Shown here one piece after another: positions 15,663 through 23,280 of a stretch of 32,140 bases of DNA. The notes beneath the pieces are model-generated. The model saw only the letters and a program-made list of their open reading frames with translations. It made no database searches and had not been told where the DNA came from. Positions within the stretch are counted from its first letter, which is position 1. Every line of letters begins with the position of its first letter. This stretch comes from JBBDIM01 sp040880405 (GTDB taxonomy: Bacteria; Planctomycetota; Planctomycetia; Pirellulales; Pirellulaceae), in the NCBI GenBank assembly GCA_040880405.1, contig JBBDIM010000085.1, positions 1 to 32,140 of the forward strand. Reading direction: 5' to 3'. The position numbers and the translations under genes are program-made.

Positions 15663-17027
15663 TTACTCCTCCACCCGAATCCCATACACATGCGAGCCCG
15701 AGCGAATCACCACGGTCCCCGGCACGGCGATTGCCGCGTATTGGGTGGTGCTGGCGGGCATGGCTCCGGGGCCTCCTCGGCCGGGCCTGCCTCCTGCGCT
15801 GCGGCCTCCTTCGCCGCCGCCGGATAGGGGCGTGGGGGCGGGGGCCTTAGGGCGGTTGTCTTCGTTCCAGAGAGCGTTTTCGGCCAGCATTTTGAACTTC
15901 GGCCCGGTGGCGATGACTTTGGCGTCGCCATCCTTGGTGAAGTAGTAGATGCGGTCTTTGATGACTAGCGGGGTGGCCCAGATTTCGTCCCCTAGTCGTT
16001 GGACGTATACCTGCTCGCCCGTCTCCAGGTCGAGACAGAAGAGGATCCCACCCCGGGCCACATAGTAAGCCCGGCCATCGACGGCGATCGGGCTGCTGAA
16101 CGAGCAGGTCGCCTTGGTGCTCCGCCACAGGTATTCGGCCTGCCACTGGCCGCTATTCTGATCGTGAGTTATTTCAACCAAGCCGTTGGTCTCCATCGCT
16201 TCCTTGGTGGGTCCCTCTTCGCCACGGCCGCCGGAGGCGCCGACCAGCAGCTTTCCTTCCCCGACGACAAACGGCGTGGGAGAGGTGTTGCCGGCCAGGT
16301 CGCCGAGTTGCCAGAGCTGCTTGCCATCGCCCGGATTGTAGCCGGTGAGACTACCGGAACTGCTGAGGACCAAGTGGGTTTGATCCCCAGGCATTGGCAG
16401 CAACACGGGGCTGCTCCAAGCGGTGCTCCCTTCCTCGCGAGCGGTCTTCCAGAGCACACTGCCATCCGCTTTCGAAATGGCGGTGAGGTAGGGATCGCTC
16501 CCGCGCTGGATCCAAACAAACAGCCGGTTCTCTTGCTGAGCCAACGACGAGGCCAAACCATGCCGCGCGTCGATCGGGCCGAACTCTTGCACCAGGTCGA
16601 GGTCCCACCGCGGCTTCCCGGCATGGTCCAGGGCGACCAGGTCGCCCCCTTCGAACAGACAATAAACGCCCTCTTGGTCGGCTGTCGGTGTCGGGGCGGC
16701 CCGGCTCATGTGGTTGGCGTTTTGGCCTTCGCTGGCCGCGGCCAAGTCATGTTTCCAGAGCAGCTTGCCCTCGGCAAGCGAGAGAGCGTGAACGTGGCAA
16801 TGTTCCTTCTTGGGGCCGCTGATCGTGGTGACGTAGACCGTCTCACCCCACACCACCGGGCTGCTTTGCCCGTAGCCCTCGATCGACTGATGCCAGGCGT
16901 CGTCGCCCGGTTGCCATTTTAGCGGAACCTGGGCGGTGGTCAGGTCGGCGGTATCGGCCTGAAAATGAGGCCAATTGCCGGGGCTGAGCGTGAGGGAAAC
17001 AACCAGCAAGGAAACAATCCAAGTCAT
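15663..17027 (-). CDS. PQQ-like beta-propeller repeat protein, secreted
   Basis: 454 residues with a short signal peptide (MTWIVSLLVVSLTLS). At least five propeller blades are visible through the recurring pattern 'ALD/G...G..LW': HALSLAEGKLLWKHDL, VALDHAGKPRWDLDL, TAISKADGSVLWKTA, TGYNPGDGKQLWQL, FCLDLETGEQVYVQRL. These are the PQQ/quinoprotein-alcohol-dehydrogenase-like repeats common in planctomycete secreted proteins, where they usually serve as scaffolds and not as PQQ enzymes; I see no cofactor-binding Cys pair. A Pro/Gly/Arg-rich low-complexity insert (about 395-430) separates the last blade strand. AAGG 8 bases upstream of ATG 17027 supports the start. No co-oriented partner lies close by. 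Role unknown; binding or assembly outside the cytoplasm is likely. Confidence 0.9.
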   Translation of the reverse strand: MTWIVSLLVVSLTLSPGNWPHFQADTADLTTAQVPLKWQPGDDAWHQSIEGYGQSSPVVWGETVYVTTISGPKKEHCHVHALSLAEGKLLWKHDLAAASEGQNANHMSRAAPTPTADQEGVYCLFEGGDLVALDHAGKPRWDLDLVQEFGPIDARHGLASSLAQQENRLFVWIQRGSDPYLTAISKADGSVLWKTAREEGSTAWSSPVLLPMPGDQTHLVLSSSGSLTGYNPGDGKQLWQLGDLAGNTSPTPFVVGEGKLLVGASGGRGEEGPTKEAMETNGLVEITHDQNSGQWQAEYLWRSTKATCSFSSPIAVDGRAYYVARGGILFCLDLETGEQVYVQRLGDEIWATPLVIKDRIYYFTKDGDAKVIATGPKFKMLAENALWNEDNRPKAPAPTPLSGGGEGGRSAGGRPGRGGPGAMPASTTQYAAIAVPGTVVIRSGSHVYGIRVEE

Positions 17028-17218
17028 ACGACAACCCTTCGTATAGGTGGTGAGTAAAGAGGCACGCCGTCGGGTGTGGATTCCGACACTCGTGCGGAAC
17101 GGCGATGCTGGCTGCCTATGCGGTCGCTGGCTTGTTCCATCGATTGTGAACCAGACCCCAGGGCCGAGGCAAGCCGCCTGACTTAAATTTACGCGGTGCC
17201 GATGCAGAACTCAATCAC

Positions 17219-17240
17219 ATGCAATTCAATTGCATATAAA
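17219..17240 (+). promoter_or_regulatory. Perfect palindrome next to a -10-like box upstream of DUF1016 gene
   Basis: ATGCAATT (17219-17226) and AATTGCAT (17228-17235) are perfectly inverted around a single C. TATAAA (17235-17240), a 5/6 match to a -10 box, starts at its last base. No good -35 is visible. The layout suggests an operator controlling the DUF1016 gene about 90 bases downstream. Confidence 0.4.
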
Positions 17241-17327
17241 TGTTTTAGCGGTGCAATTTCAAGCTATCGCCTGGGAGGGGCATGCTGCTGGCTTGATCCG
17301 GGGGCTCCAGTGAATGACTATAGAGGG

Positions 17328-18470
17328 ATGACCCGCAAGAAGACTTCAACGACTGATCCACTCGTCGCCGCCTCGGACCTGCCAAATTACCCTGCGCTGC
17401 TGGGAGAATTGACCCAACTGCTGGAGTCGTCGCGCCGCGCGGCGGCTCGCGCGGTAAACGCGGCCATGACCGCCACCTATTGGGAAATTGGCCGCCGGAT
17501 CGTGGAAGTCGAGCAAGCGGGGGAAGATCGAGCCGAGTACGGCCAAGGCCTGGTAAAACGGTTGGCGGAAGACCTGAGCAGTCAATTCGGCCGCGGCTTT
17601 TCCGAGCGGAATTTGCTTTACATGCGGCGATTCTATCAGCGGTGGCCAATTCCGCAGACAGTGTCTGCGGAATTGAAATCCCCCCATTCGGATGAAACAA
17701 CAAGCACGGAACAGTCCAGGAAATTCATTCTTCCGTGGTCCCACTATTTAACGCTCTTGTCGGTCGAAAGCGACCAGGCTTGCGGGTTTTACGAGAAGGA
17801 GGCGATCCGCGGGGGATGGTCGATTCGCCAGCTCAAGCGGCAGATTAACAGCCAGTTTTACGAGCGGACACTCCTGTCTCGCAATAAGGGGGCAATGCTG
17901 AAGGGCGGGCAAGCACCTTTACCGACCGACATGGTCCTGCCAGAGGAAGAAATCAAGGACCCGCTGGTGTTGGAGTTTCTTGATCTGAAGGACGAGTACT
18001 CGGAAAGCGATTTGGAGGAGGCACTCGTTCATAAGCTGGAGAACTTCCTTATGGAATTGGGCGGGGATTTCGCTTTTGTCGCACGGCAGCAAAAACTGCG
18101 AATCGACGACGAGTGGTTTCGGGTCGATCTGTTATTTTTTCACCGCCGCTTGAGGTGCTTGGTGGTTGTCGATCTCAAACTCGGAGCCTTCACTCACGCC
18201 GATGCTGGCCAGATGCACATGTATCTCAATTATGCCAAAGAACATTGGCAGTTGCCGCATGAAAATCCACCGGTCGGACTGATCCTCTGCGCCTCCAAGC
18301 GAAAAACGCTGGCGAAGTATGCTTTAGATGGTTTGCCCAACAAGGTGCTCGCCGCCGAGTATCGGACCAAGCTTCCTGATGAGCAATTGCTGGTCCATGA
18401 ACTTGAGGAGGCCCGGCGGCTGCTGGACATGAGAAATGAGGGCAAGTCAAACACAGTCGGCGAGAACTAA
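17328..18470 (+). CDS. DUF1016/YhcG-type PD-(D/E)XK nuclease-family protein
   Basis: About 380 residues. The N-terminal DUF1016_N region (about 20-190) shows YPALLGELTQLLESSRRAAARAVN, TYWEIGRRIVEVEQ, YGQGLVKRLAEDLSSQFGRGFSERNLLYMRRFYQ, and after a variable linker LPWSHYLTLLSV and GGWSIRQLKRQINSQFYERTLLS. The C-terminal PD-(D/E)XK nuclease-like domain (about 210-365) has E229/E231, D267 in RVDLLFF, D282-x-K284 in VVDLKLG, and AGQMHMYL. Members are linked to DNA processing and mobile-element or defence contexts (YhcG/Rpn-related), but no exact reaction is assured. The linker at residues 108-116 is encoded by a 27-bp palindrome. ATG 17328 fits the family start; the AGAGGG before it is too close to be a good site, and GTG 17310 is an alternative. 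The 3' end overlaps the convergent sulfatase by 4 bases. Confidence 0.9.
   Translation: MTRKKTSTTDPLVAASDLPNYPALLGELTQLLESSRRAAARAVNAAMTATYWEIGRRIVEVEQAGEDRAEYGQGLVKRLAEDLSSQFGRGFSERNLLYMRRFYQRWPIPQTVSAELKSPHSDETTSTEQSRKFILPWSHYLTLLSVESDQACGFYEKEAIRGGWSIRQLKRQINSQFYERTLLSRNKGAMLKGGQAPLPTDMVLPEEEIKDPLVLEFLDLKDEYSESDLEEALVHKLENFLMELGGDFAFVARQQKLRIDDEWFRVDLLFFHRRLRCLVVVDLKLGAFTHADAGQMHMYLNYAKEHWQLPHENPPVGLILCASKRKTLAKYALDGLPNKVLAAEYRTKLPDEQLLVHELEEARRLLDMRNEGKSNTVGEN
17648..17674. repeat. Near-perfect 27-bp palindrome inside DUF1016 coding sequence
   Basis: AATTCCGCAGACA (17648-17660), one G, then TGTCTGCGGAATT (17662-17674). Both 13-base arms are exact reverse complements. In frame it encodes IPQTVSAEL; the opposite strand would encode IPQTLSAEL. 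It falls in the variable linker between the two conserved blocks of the DUF1016 N-terminal region. Confidence 0.9.
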
Positions 18471-19876
18471 AGCTCTCCCAGCTCCAGCGAATCCCCCGTC
18501 TTCTCCTGCCAGTCACGAAGCTTATCCAGGAGTTTCGCGATCCGGTCTTTTTGCTCGGGATCGTCTGCCAGGTTGGTGATCTCTTGCGGATCATCCTCCA
18601 GGTTGAACAGCTTGAGCTTGTTGGCTTTTGGGTAGTAGATCAGCTTGTAGCCGTCGGTGGTGATCATTCGTTGCCGGTCGAGGTAGCAGCTATAGATGGC
18701 GTCGTAGGGGGTTTTGTCTTCGCCGCGGATTAGGGGGAGCAGGCTGTGGAAGTCGACATGGTCTGGCTTCTCTACCTGGGCGAGTTCCAGGGTCGTGGGC
18801 ATGACGTCTTGCAGGTAGATCGGCGTTTTGTTTTGAGTGCCCCCTTCGATCCCGGGGCCCTTCACCATGAAGGGGACGCGGACGCTGTGGTCGTACATGT
18901 TTTGTTTGCCCATCAGTCCATGGTGGCCAACGGCCAAGCCGTGATCGGCGGTGAAGAAGACGTAGGTGTTGTCCGCTTTGCCGGAGTCCTCCAGCGCCTT
19001 CAGGATGCGACCGATTTGGTCGTCCATGTGGTTGATGATCCCATAGTATTCCTGGCGATGGACCTGCACCGCGTGCTCGGTCCGAGGGAAGGGGGCGAGA
19101 TACTCGTCGCGGAGTTTTTCGCCGGAGCCCATCTCCTCGCGCTCAGGGTAGAGCGGCAGGTAGCTCTCAGGCACCTCAATCTTGTTGGCCGGGTAGCGGT
19201 CGACATACTCCTGCGGCGATTGTCGCGGGTCGTGCGGGGCGTTGAAGGCGATGACCATGAAGAACGGTTTTTCTCGCTGCGCCGCTTGGCCGAGAAACTC
19301 CACCGCGTCGTCCCCCACTACTTCGCTCCAATGCTTACCACCGGCCCAAAAGCCGCCGAACTTTGGATCGGACGGCGACCAAGGATCGCTCCCATCAGCC
19401 GCCGGGCGATGATAGCCTTCCGGCGTTTGGTTGGGCATTCCGCCGCGGACATGCTGGGCAAAATCGAAAGCCTTCTGGGCGTTGGCCTGCACGTGCCACT
19501 TGCCGGTAAAGTAGGTGTCGTAGCCCGCTTGTTTCATGTGCTCGGACCAAAACCGCCCCGCTTGGCGCTCTTGCTCCATCTTTTTGTGCACCCTTTCGGC
19601 CTTCCAAACGAACCGCCCGCTGTTGAGCATCGCTCGACTGGCGAGACAGACGGCCGGGCTCCAAGAGCCTTGGTTGTAGGTGTGCGTGAAGGTGAGCCCC
19701 TCGCGGACGAGCGTGTCGAGATGCGGCGTTTGAATCTCGGTATTGCCATGGACCGCGATCGTGTCGTATGCCTGATCGTCGGCGAAGATAAACAAGATAT
19801 TCGGTCGCTCCTCGGCGGCGACAGGCAAGCTCAGCAGGCAGGCGAAACAAAGCGAGAGGACGAAACGAAGAGGCAT
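18467..19876 (-). CDS. Secreted sulfatase
   Basis: 469 residues with a Sec signal peptide (about 1-21, ending VAAEE). The N-terminal sulfatase fold begins RPNILFIFADDQ with metal-binding D33-D34. The formylglycine motif is C77-L-A-S-R81, a C-x-A-x-R variant of the usual C-x-P-x-R, followed by the typical helix with K/R residues; Cys would be converted to formylglycine by an FGE enzyme that is not in this window. GKWHVQ, FNAPHDPR, and the second metal site D311-H312 (FFTADHGLAVGHHGLMGKQNMYDHSVRVP) are all present. Length and the C-terminal LFNLEDDPQEITNLADDPEQ fit the iduronate-2-sulfatase/choline-sulfatase-like group. It should release sulfate from algal or mucin-like polysaccharide. GGAG 8 bases before ATG 19876 supports the start. 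Confidence 0.94.
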   Translation of the reverse strand: MPLRFVLSLCFACLLSLPVAAEERPNILFIFADDQAYDTIAVHGNTEIQTPHLDTLVREGLTFTHTYNQGSWSPAVCLASRAMLNSGRFVWKAERVHKKMEQERQAGRFWSEHMKQAGYDTYFTGKWHVQANAQKAFDFAQHVRGGMPNQTPEGYHRPAADGSDPWSPSDPKFGGFWAGGKHWSEVVGDDAVEFLGQAAQREKPFFMVIAFNAPHDPRQSPQEYVDRYPANKIEVPESYLPLYPEREEMGSGEKLRDEYLAPFPRTEHAVQVHRQEYYGIINHMDDQIGRILKALEDSGKADNTYVFFTADHGLAVGHHGLMGKQNMYDHSVRVPFMVKGPGIEGGTQNKTPIYLQDVMPTTLELAQVEKPDHVDFHSLLPLIRGEDKTPYDAIYSCYLDRQRMITTDGYKLIYYPKANKLKLFNLEDDPQEITNLADDPEQKDRIAKLLDKLRDWQEKTGDSLELGEL

Positions 19877-20170
19877 TGGTGGGGCTCCAGGACGTAGGCG
19901 AGATTGATCGATGAACCTAGCCTAGCATACATCGGGGCCAGTTTCGAATGAAAAAGGCGATCGTCAATCTAGTGGTCCGTCACGACTAAGATTTAGGGTT
20001 CCACTAGCGGCTTGCCCGGTGAGAGTGAAGCGCCAATTAATTTCCCAACCCGAAAATTAAGCTGGAACAGATCACTAGGGCCGCTCGTTCATTTAGTGTC
20101 CGATTGCGGTTTGAACGTGTCGCTGCTAATCCGACATTTTTTGAACCAGCAGTGCCCAACGGGATTGAAA

Positions 20171-20205
20171 CGCGGAGAGCGCAGAGAGAGTCCTCTGCGT
20201 CCGCG
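20171..20205. repeat. Hairpin repeat of 'GCAGAG' type
   Basis: CGCGGA (20171-20176) pairs with TCCGCG (20200-20205) and GCAGAG (20181-20186) with CTCTGC (20193-20198). It belongs by sequence to the same repeat family as 14944-15034. Confidence 0.55.
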
Positions 20206-20271
20206 ACTTGTTAAAAAAGCAAAGGCAACCAGCCATGACGAAAATCGAAATCATTCAACGCCAAGCCGCAA

Positions 20272-20331
20272 AGACACCAGGACGCGAAGAGCCCCCATGG
20301 GATTTCTTTGCGTCCCTGCGTCCTGGCGTCT
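20272..20331. repeat. Imperfect palindrome repeat of 'GACGCAAAG' type
   Basis: AGACACCAGGACGC (20272-20285) and GCGTCCTGGCGTCT (20318-20331) are inverted with one mismatch around a 32-base interior. GCAAAG/CTTTGC words flank it, tying it to the repeat fragment near 15411-15435. Confidence 0.55.
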
Positions 20332-20495
20332 CTGCGTTTCCATCCTGTTTGCGCTGCTGGATCAATCGATGTTGGATTGGGCGTGACACGACGAAACCAC
20401 GCCCGCATGAGGAAACAATCAACTTGACAAGCGTCTCAGTCGCTCTGCGTTTCTAAATTTAAAATCCCTCAGGCATTTTCCGGCCGATGCCACCT

Positions 20496-21647
20496 CTACG
20501 GGGCACACCATTGCGATAGCGGCGCGGTCTCTAGTGTCGCGGGCTTGCCTCCGGTTAGTTTGCGAATCGACTGTTCCACTTCCTGCACTTCGGCGGCATC
20601 CGGGTGGAAGGTGAAGGCCAGATCAATCTCATAACGTTCGCCCCCCGCCAGTTGGATCTCACGGCCGTGGTCTCGTTCGAAGGAGCGGGGATTGGGGAAG
20701 TTGGTCGCCGGTTCCAGCCCGGTGACGTAGCCATCCGCTTCGTCCGCCGTGTTTTTCCAAGCGATAAAGCGCGGTAACTGGCTGATGTTGAACCGCAGCG
20801 AGACCCCTCGATTTCCGGCGGCGTCTTTCAACAGGACCTGGGTTTCCCCCTGGGCGTCTGCTTCCAACTCGAAGAAGTAGACCATCTCCTGAAACCCGGA
20901 CTTCGGTCCTTGGTACAGGTCCCAATTTTTGATATCGCTGGCCGAATGCTCGTTCCGCGGGACGATCCGCTTGGCGGGGCAAACAAGCTGCGATCCTGCA
21001 CCCAACAGCGGTGGGCCGAAGTTGATGTGGTACAGCATCTGGGCCGCCGCGTGGTGCGAACCCCGGTTGACGATCGTGTCCTTGATCCGGAAACCATGCT
21101 CGCCGGTGGCCGTTTTAATCTCGGTTTCCAGGGCCACGTTGTAAACTAAAAAACGCGTCTCAGGGACTTCGCCCCGGATGGTCAGCTCGCCGCTGTCGGA
21201 GAGCTCGGCGGTGAGGTTTTCGGCCGGGCGGTTGGCGATTTTGCCATGCAGCCCGTAAAGGAGTCGCCCCGTCTCTTCGTCATGCTCGGGGGCTCCGTTA
21301 CTTTCCAGGCCGCAGCGGACGAGCAGCTCGTCGAAACCATCGAGCCAACCGAGCCCGCTTGGATCGCTGAGCGGGACAAACTTCGGGTGGACCGGGCCGT
21401 TGACCGGCGACTGCCATCCGATTTGGGTCCCCTTGTAAACCGCCTGATGAATCCCCATTCCCCGGGTCGGAAGCACGCGGAAGGTGAAGTCGCCATTGCG
21501 GACCTCCAGCACATCCACCCCATCAGACATTCCGCTGGCTAGGCGGCGATGTTTGAGCGAAAGGGAATGGACCTCGCTGGAGAGCGCGGTCTCGCCGGCG
21601 GCAACCAATTGATGATGATCGAGCTTCAGGGGCAACGAGTTAGGCAT
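20496..21647 (-). CDS. DUF4432 family protein (aldose-1-epimerase-like fold)
   Basis: 383 residues from ATG 21647; a longer frame from 21731 would add 28 residues without family features. No signal peptide. The sequence has the galactose-mutarotase-like beta pattern of DUF4432: VDVLEVRNGDFTFRVLPTRGMGIHQAVYKGTQIGWQSP near residues 40-90, LYGLHGKIANRPAE, EHGFRIKDTIVNRG, and MLYHINFGPPLLGAGSQLVCP with a conserved His. Members act on or bind sugars, and some are suggested to be epimerases of unusual sugars, but the substrate is unknown. The gene is divergent from the PMI-like cupin gene, which begins a carbohydrate gene run, so a role in the same pathway is likely. Confidence 0.88.
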   Translation of the reverse strand: MPNSLPLKLDHHQLVAAGETALSSEVHSLSLKHRRLASGMSDGVDVLEVRNGDFTFRVLPTRGMGIHQAVYKGTQIGWQSPVNGPVHPKFVPLSDPSGLGWLDGFDELLVRCGLESNGAPEHDEETGRLLYGLHGKIANRPAENLTAELSDSGELTIRGEVPETRFLVYNVALETEIKTATGEHGFRIKDTIVNRGSHHAAAQMLYHINFGPPLLGAGSQLVCPAKRIVPRNEHSASDIKNWDLYQGPKSGFQEMVYFFELEADAQGETQVLLKDAAGNRGVSLRFNISQLPRFIAWKNTADEADGYVTGLEPATNFPNPRSFERDHGREIQLAGGERYEIDLAFTFHPDAAEVQEVEQSIRKLTGGKPATLETAPLSQWCAP

Positions 21648-21925
21648 GATTGAGCGGGGCTCCAATCGGCGGAACGGATAAAGGGAATGTGCTCCGCTAA
21701 GATACGCTCGGTAGGTCACTCTTTCCAGCACAACCCCACCGAAATGGCGGTCGGTTTACTTGTCAGCGGGTCAAAACCTGATAAAACTGGGCGCTTCCGA
21801 GTCTGGTTTCCATGCCAGCGGAGCAGCAGTGAGATTCCATCCGACTTCGGTGTGGCCGATGCCTTGACAGGTCGTCCAGTGGAGTCGCCCCCAACCCCAA
21901 ATATCCCGGAGAAGTAGAGCAACCG

Positions 21926-23170
21926 ATGATCGAGAATGTTGTCAAAGGGGATAGCGTACGCGGAATTTTGGAACGTGCGATGGACGCCGGCGAAGGCCTG
22001 CTGAGGCTCTCGCCCAACTGGGTGCCGCGGAGTTTTCTGCACCCCGGGAAGCGAATCAAGCTGCATCCGGAAGATTGGTACGCGTATGGCGCTCACCGGG
22101 GTGGGATCGATGAACGTTGGTTCGCCAGCACCACCGACGCCGCGAATGAAGGCCGGGTTTGGTACGAAGGGCAAAGTTTCGCGATCTTCGAAGGCCAGCA
22201 CTTCATGCTCAAAGAGGCGATCGAGGAGCAGGGCAAACGGCTGATCGGCGAGGCGATGTTCGGCAAGTATAGCCGCTGGCCTGTTTACTCGAAGTTCTTC
22301 GACAACATGGGCCCCATCCCGCATCACATGCACCAAAGCCAGGAAGACGCGGCCCTGGTTGGGCAGGAAGGGAAGCCGGAAAGTTACTACTATCCGCCGC
22401 AGCTCAACAACGTCGACAACAACTTCGCCTACACCTTCTTCGGCTTGACCCCCGACACCAGCAAGGCGCAGCTTCGCAAGTGCCTGGAAGATTGGCACAA
22501 GGGGGACAACGGCATCCTGTATCTCTCGCAGGCCCATCGCCTGAAGCGTGGCACCGGCTGGTTGGTTCCGCCCGGTGTGCTGCATGCTCCCGGTTCGCTG
22601 TGTACGTATGAGCCACAGTGGGGTAGCGACGTGTTTGGGATGTTCCAGTCGATCGTCGAAGGACGCGAAGTCCCTTGGTCGCTGCTGGTCAAGGACATGC
22701 CAGAGGAAAAACACCAGGACCTGGATTTCATCATCGGTCAGTTGGACTGGGAAAAGAACATCGACCCCGACTTCAAGGCGAGCAACTACCTGGAGCCGAT
22801 CGTCGACGAAAGCCGCTCCGGCGATGGCTACGAGGACAAGTGGATCGTCTACGGCACGGTCGAAGGGCAGCAGCTCTTCAGCGCCAAGGAATTGACCCTC
22901 CAGCCAGGTGCCAAGTGTACGCTGAAGGATGGTTCTTCCAGCGGCTGGATCACCGTGCAGGGTTCTGGCCGGATGGGCAAGCTGGAGCTGCAAACCCCCG
23001 CGATGATCCGCTTCGGAGCCGAGACCGAGGACGAGGTCTTCATCTCGCACGAGGCGGCCACCCAAGGTGTCGAGATCGAAAACACCGGCAGCGAACCGCT
23101 GGTCGGCTTGCGGTACTTCGGTCCCGACGCGCACTTGTCGGTGCCGGCCGTGGGTGATTTCCGCAAGTAA
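21926..23170 (+). CDS. Cupin protein resembling type I mannose-6-phosphate isomerase
   Basis: 414 residues, cytoplasmic by appearance. A cupin metal site is recognisable: H134-H-M-H136 in PIPHHMHQSQEDA with E140, and H220 in GWLVPPGVLHAPGSL, the arrangement of PMI-like isomerases. A second, C-terminal beta domain (about 300-405: LFSAKELTLQPGAKCTLKDGSSSGWITVQGSGRMG) completes a two-cupin layout. It probably isomerises a sugar or sugar phosphate; true mannose-6-phosphate isomerase activity is not assured because the usual helical insert and substrate-arginine region are not clearly recognisable. It begins the plus-strand run with the TIM-barrel and Gfo/Idh/MocA genes. GGAG (21908-21911) is 14 bases upstream, a poor spacing. 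Confidence 0.75.
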   Translation: MIENVVKGDSVRGILERAMDAGEGLLRLSPNWVPRSFLHPGKRIKLHPEDWYAYGAHRGGIDERWFASTTDAANEGRVWYEGQSFAIFEGQHFMLKEAIEEQGKRLIGEAMFGKYSRWPVYSKFFDNMGPIPHHMHQSQEDAALVGQEGKPESYYYPPQLNNVDNNFAYTFFGLTPDTSKAQLRKCLEDWHKGDNGILYLSQAHRLKRGTGWLVPPGVLHAPGSLCTYEPQWGSDVFGMFQSIVEGREVPWSLLVKDMPEEKHQDLDFIIGQLDWEKNIDPDFKASNYLEPIVDESRSGDGYEDKWIVYGTVEGQQLFSAKELTLQPGAKCTLKDGSSSGWITVQGSGRMGKLELQTPAMIRFGAETEDEVFISHEAATQGVEIENTGSEPLVGLRYFGPDAHLSVPAVGDFRK

Positions 23171-23280
23171 TCGTCGAAGCCAAGTGACACCAGACGGCGG
23201 GCCGCCGATTGTGCGGCCTGCCGCTTTTCGATGACCCCGCATTCACAACAAGCCCCCTTGTCGCCTCGGAGCAATCCCTC

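Larger units (their letters stand above)
19877..20495. other. Non-coding spacer with repeat pieces
   Basis: About 620 bases upstream of the sulfatase start and downstream of the DUF4432 stop. Beyond the two listed hairpins and scattered GCAAAG/GCAGAG words I see no gene. The short open frames here read across the repeats. Confidence 0.55.

Noticed and set aside
18746..19897. 383-codon open frame antisense to the sulfatase
   Set aside because: Sulfatase motifs are on the minus strand; the plus frame has only Val/Arg/Leu-rich shadow sequence.
21864..21869. TTGACA as a -35 box for the cupin gene
   Set aside because: Perfect hexamer but no acceptable -10 at 16-18 bases; the downstream sequence is C-rich.
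21716..23242. 508-codon open frame antisense to the PMI-like cupin gene
   Set aside because: Longer than the real gene but without domains. The opposite frame carries the cupin metal motifs.
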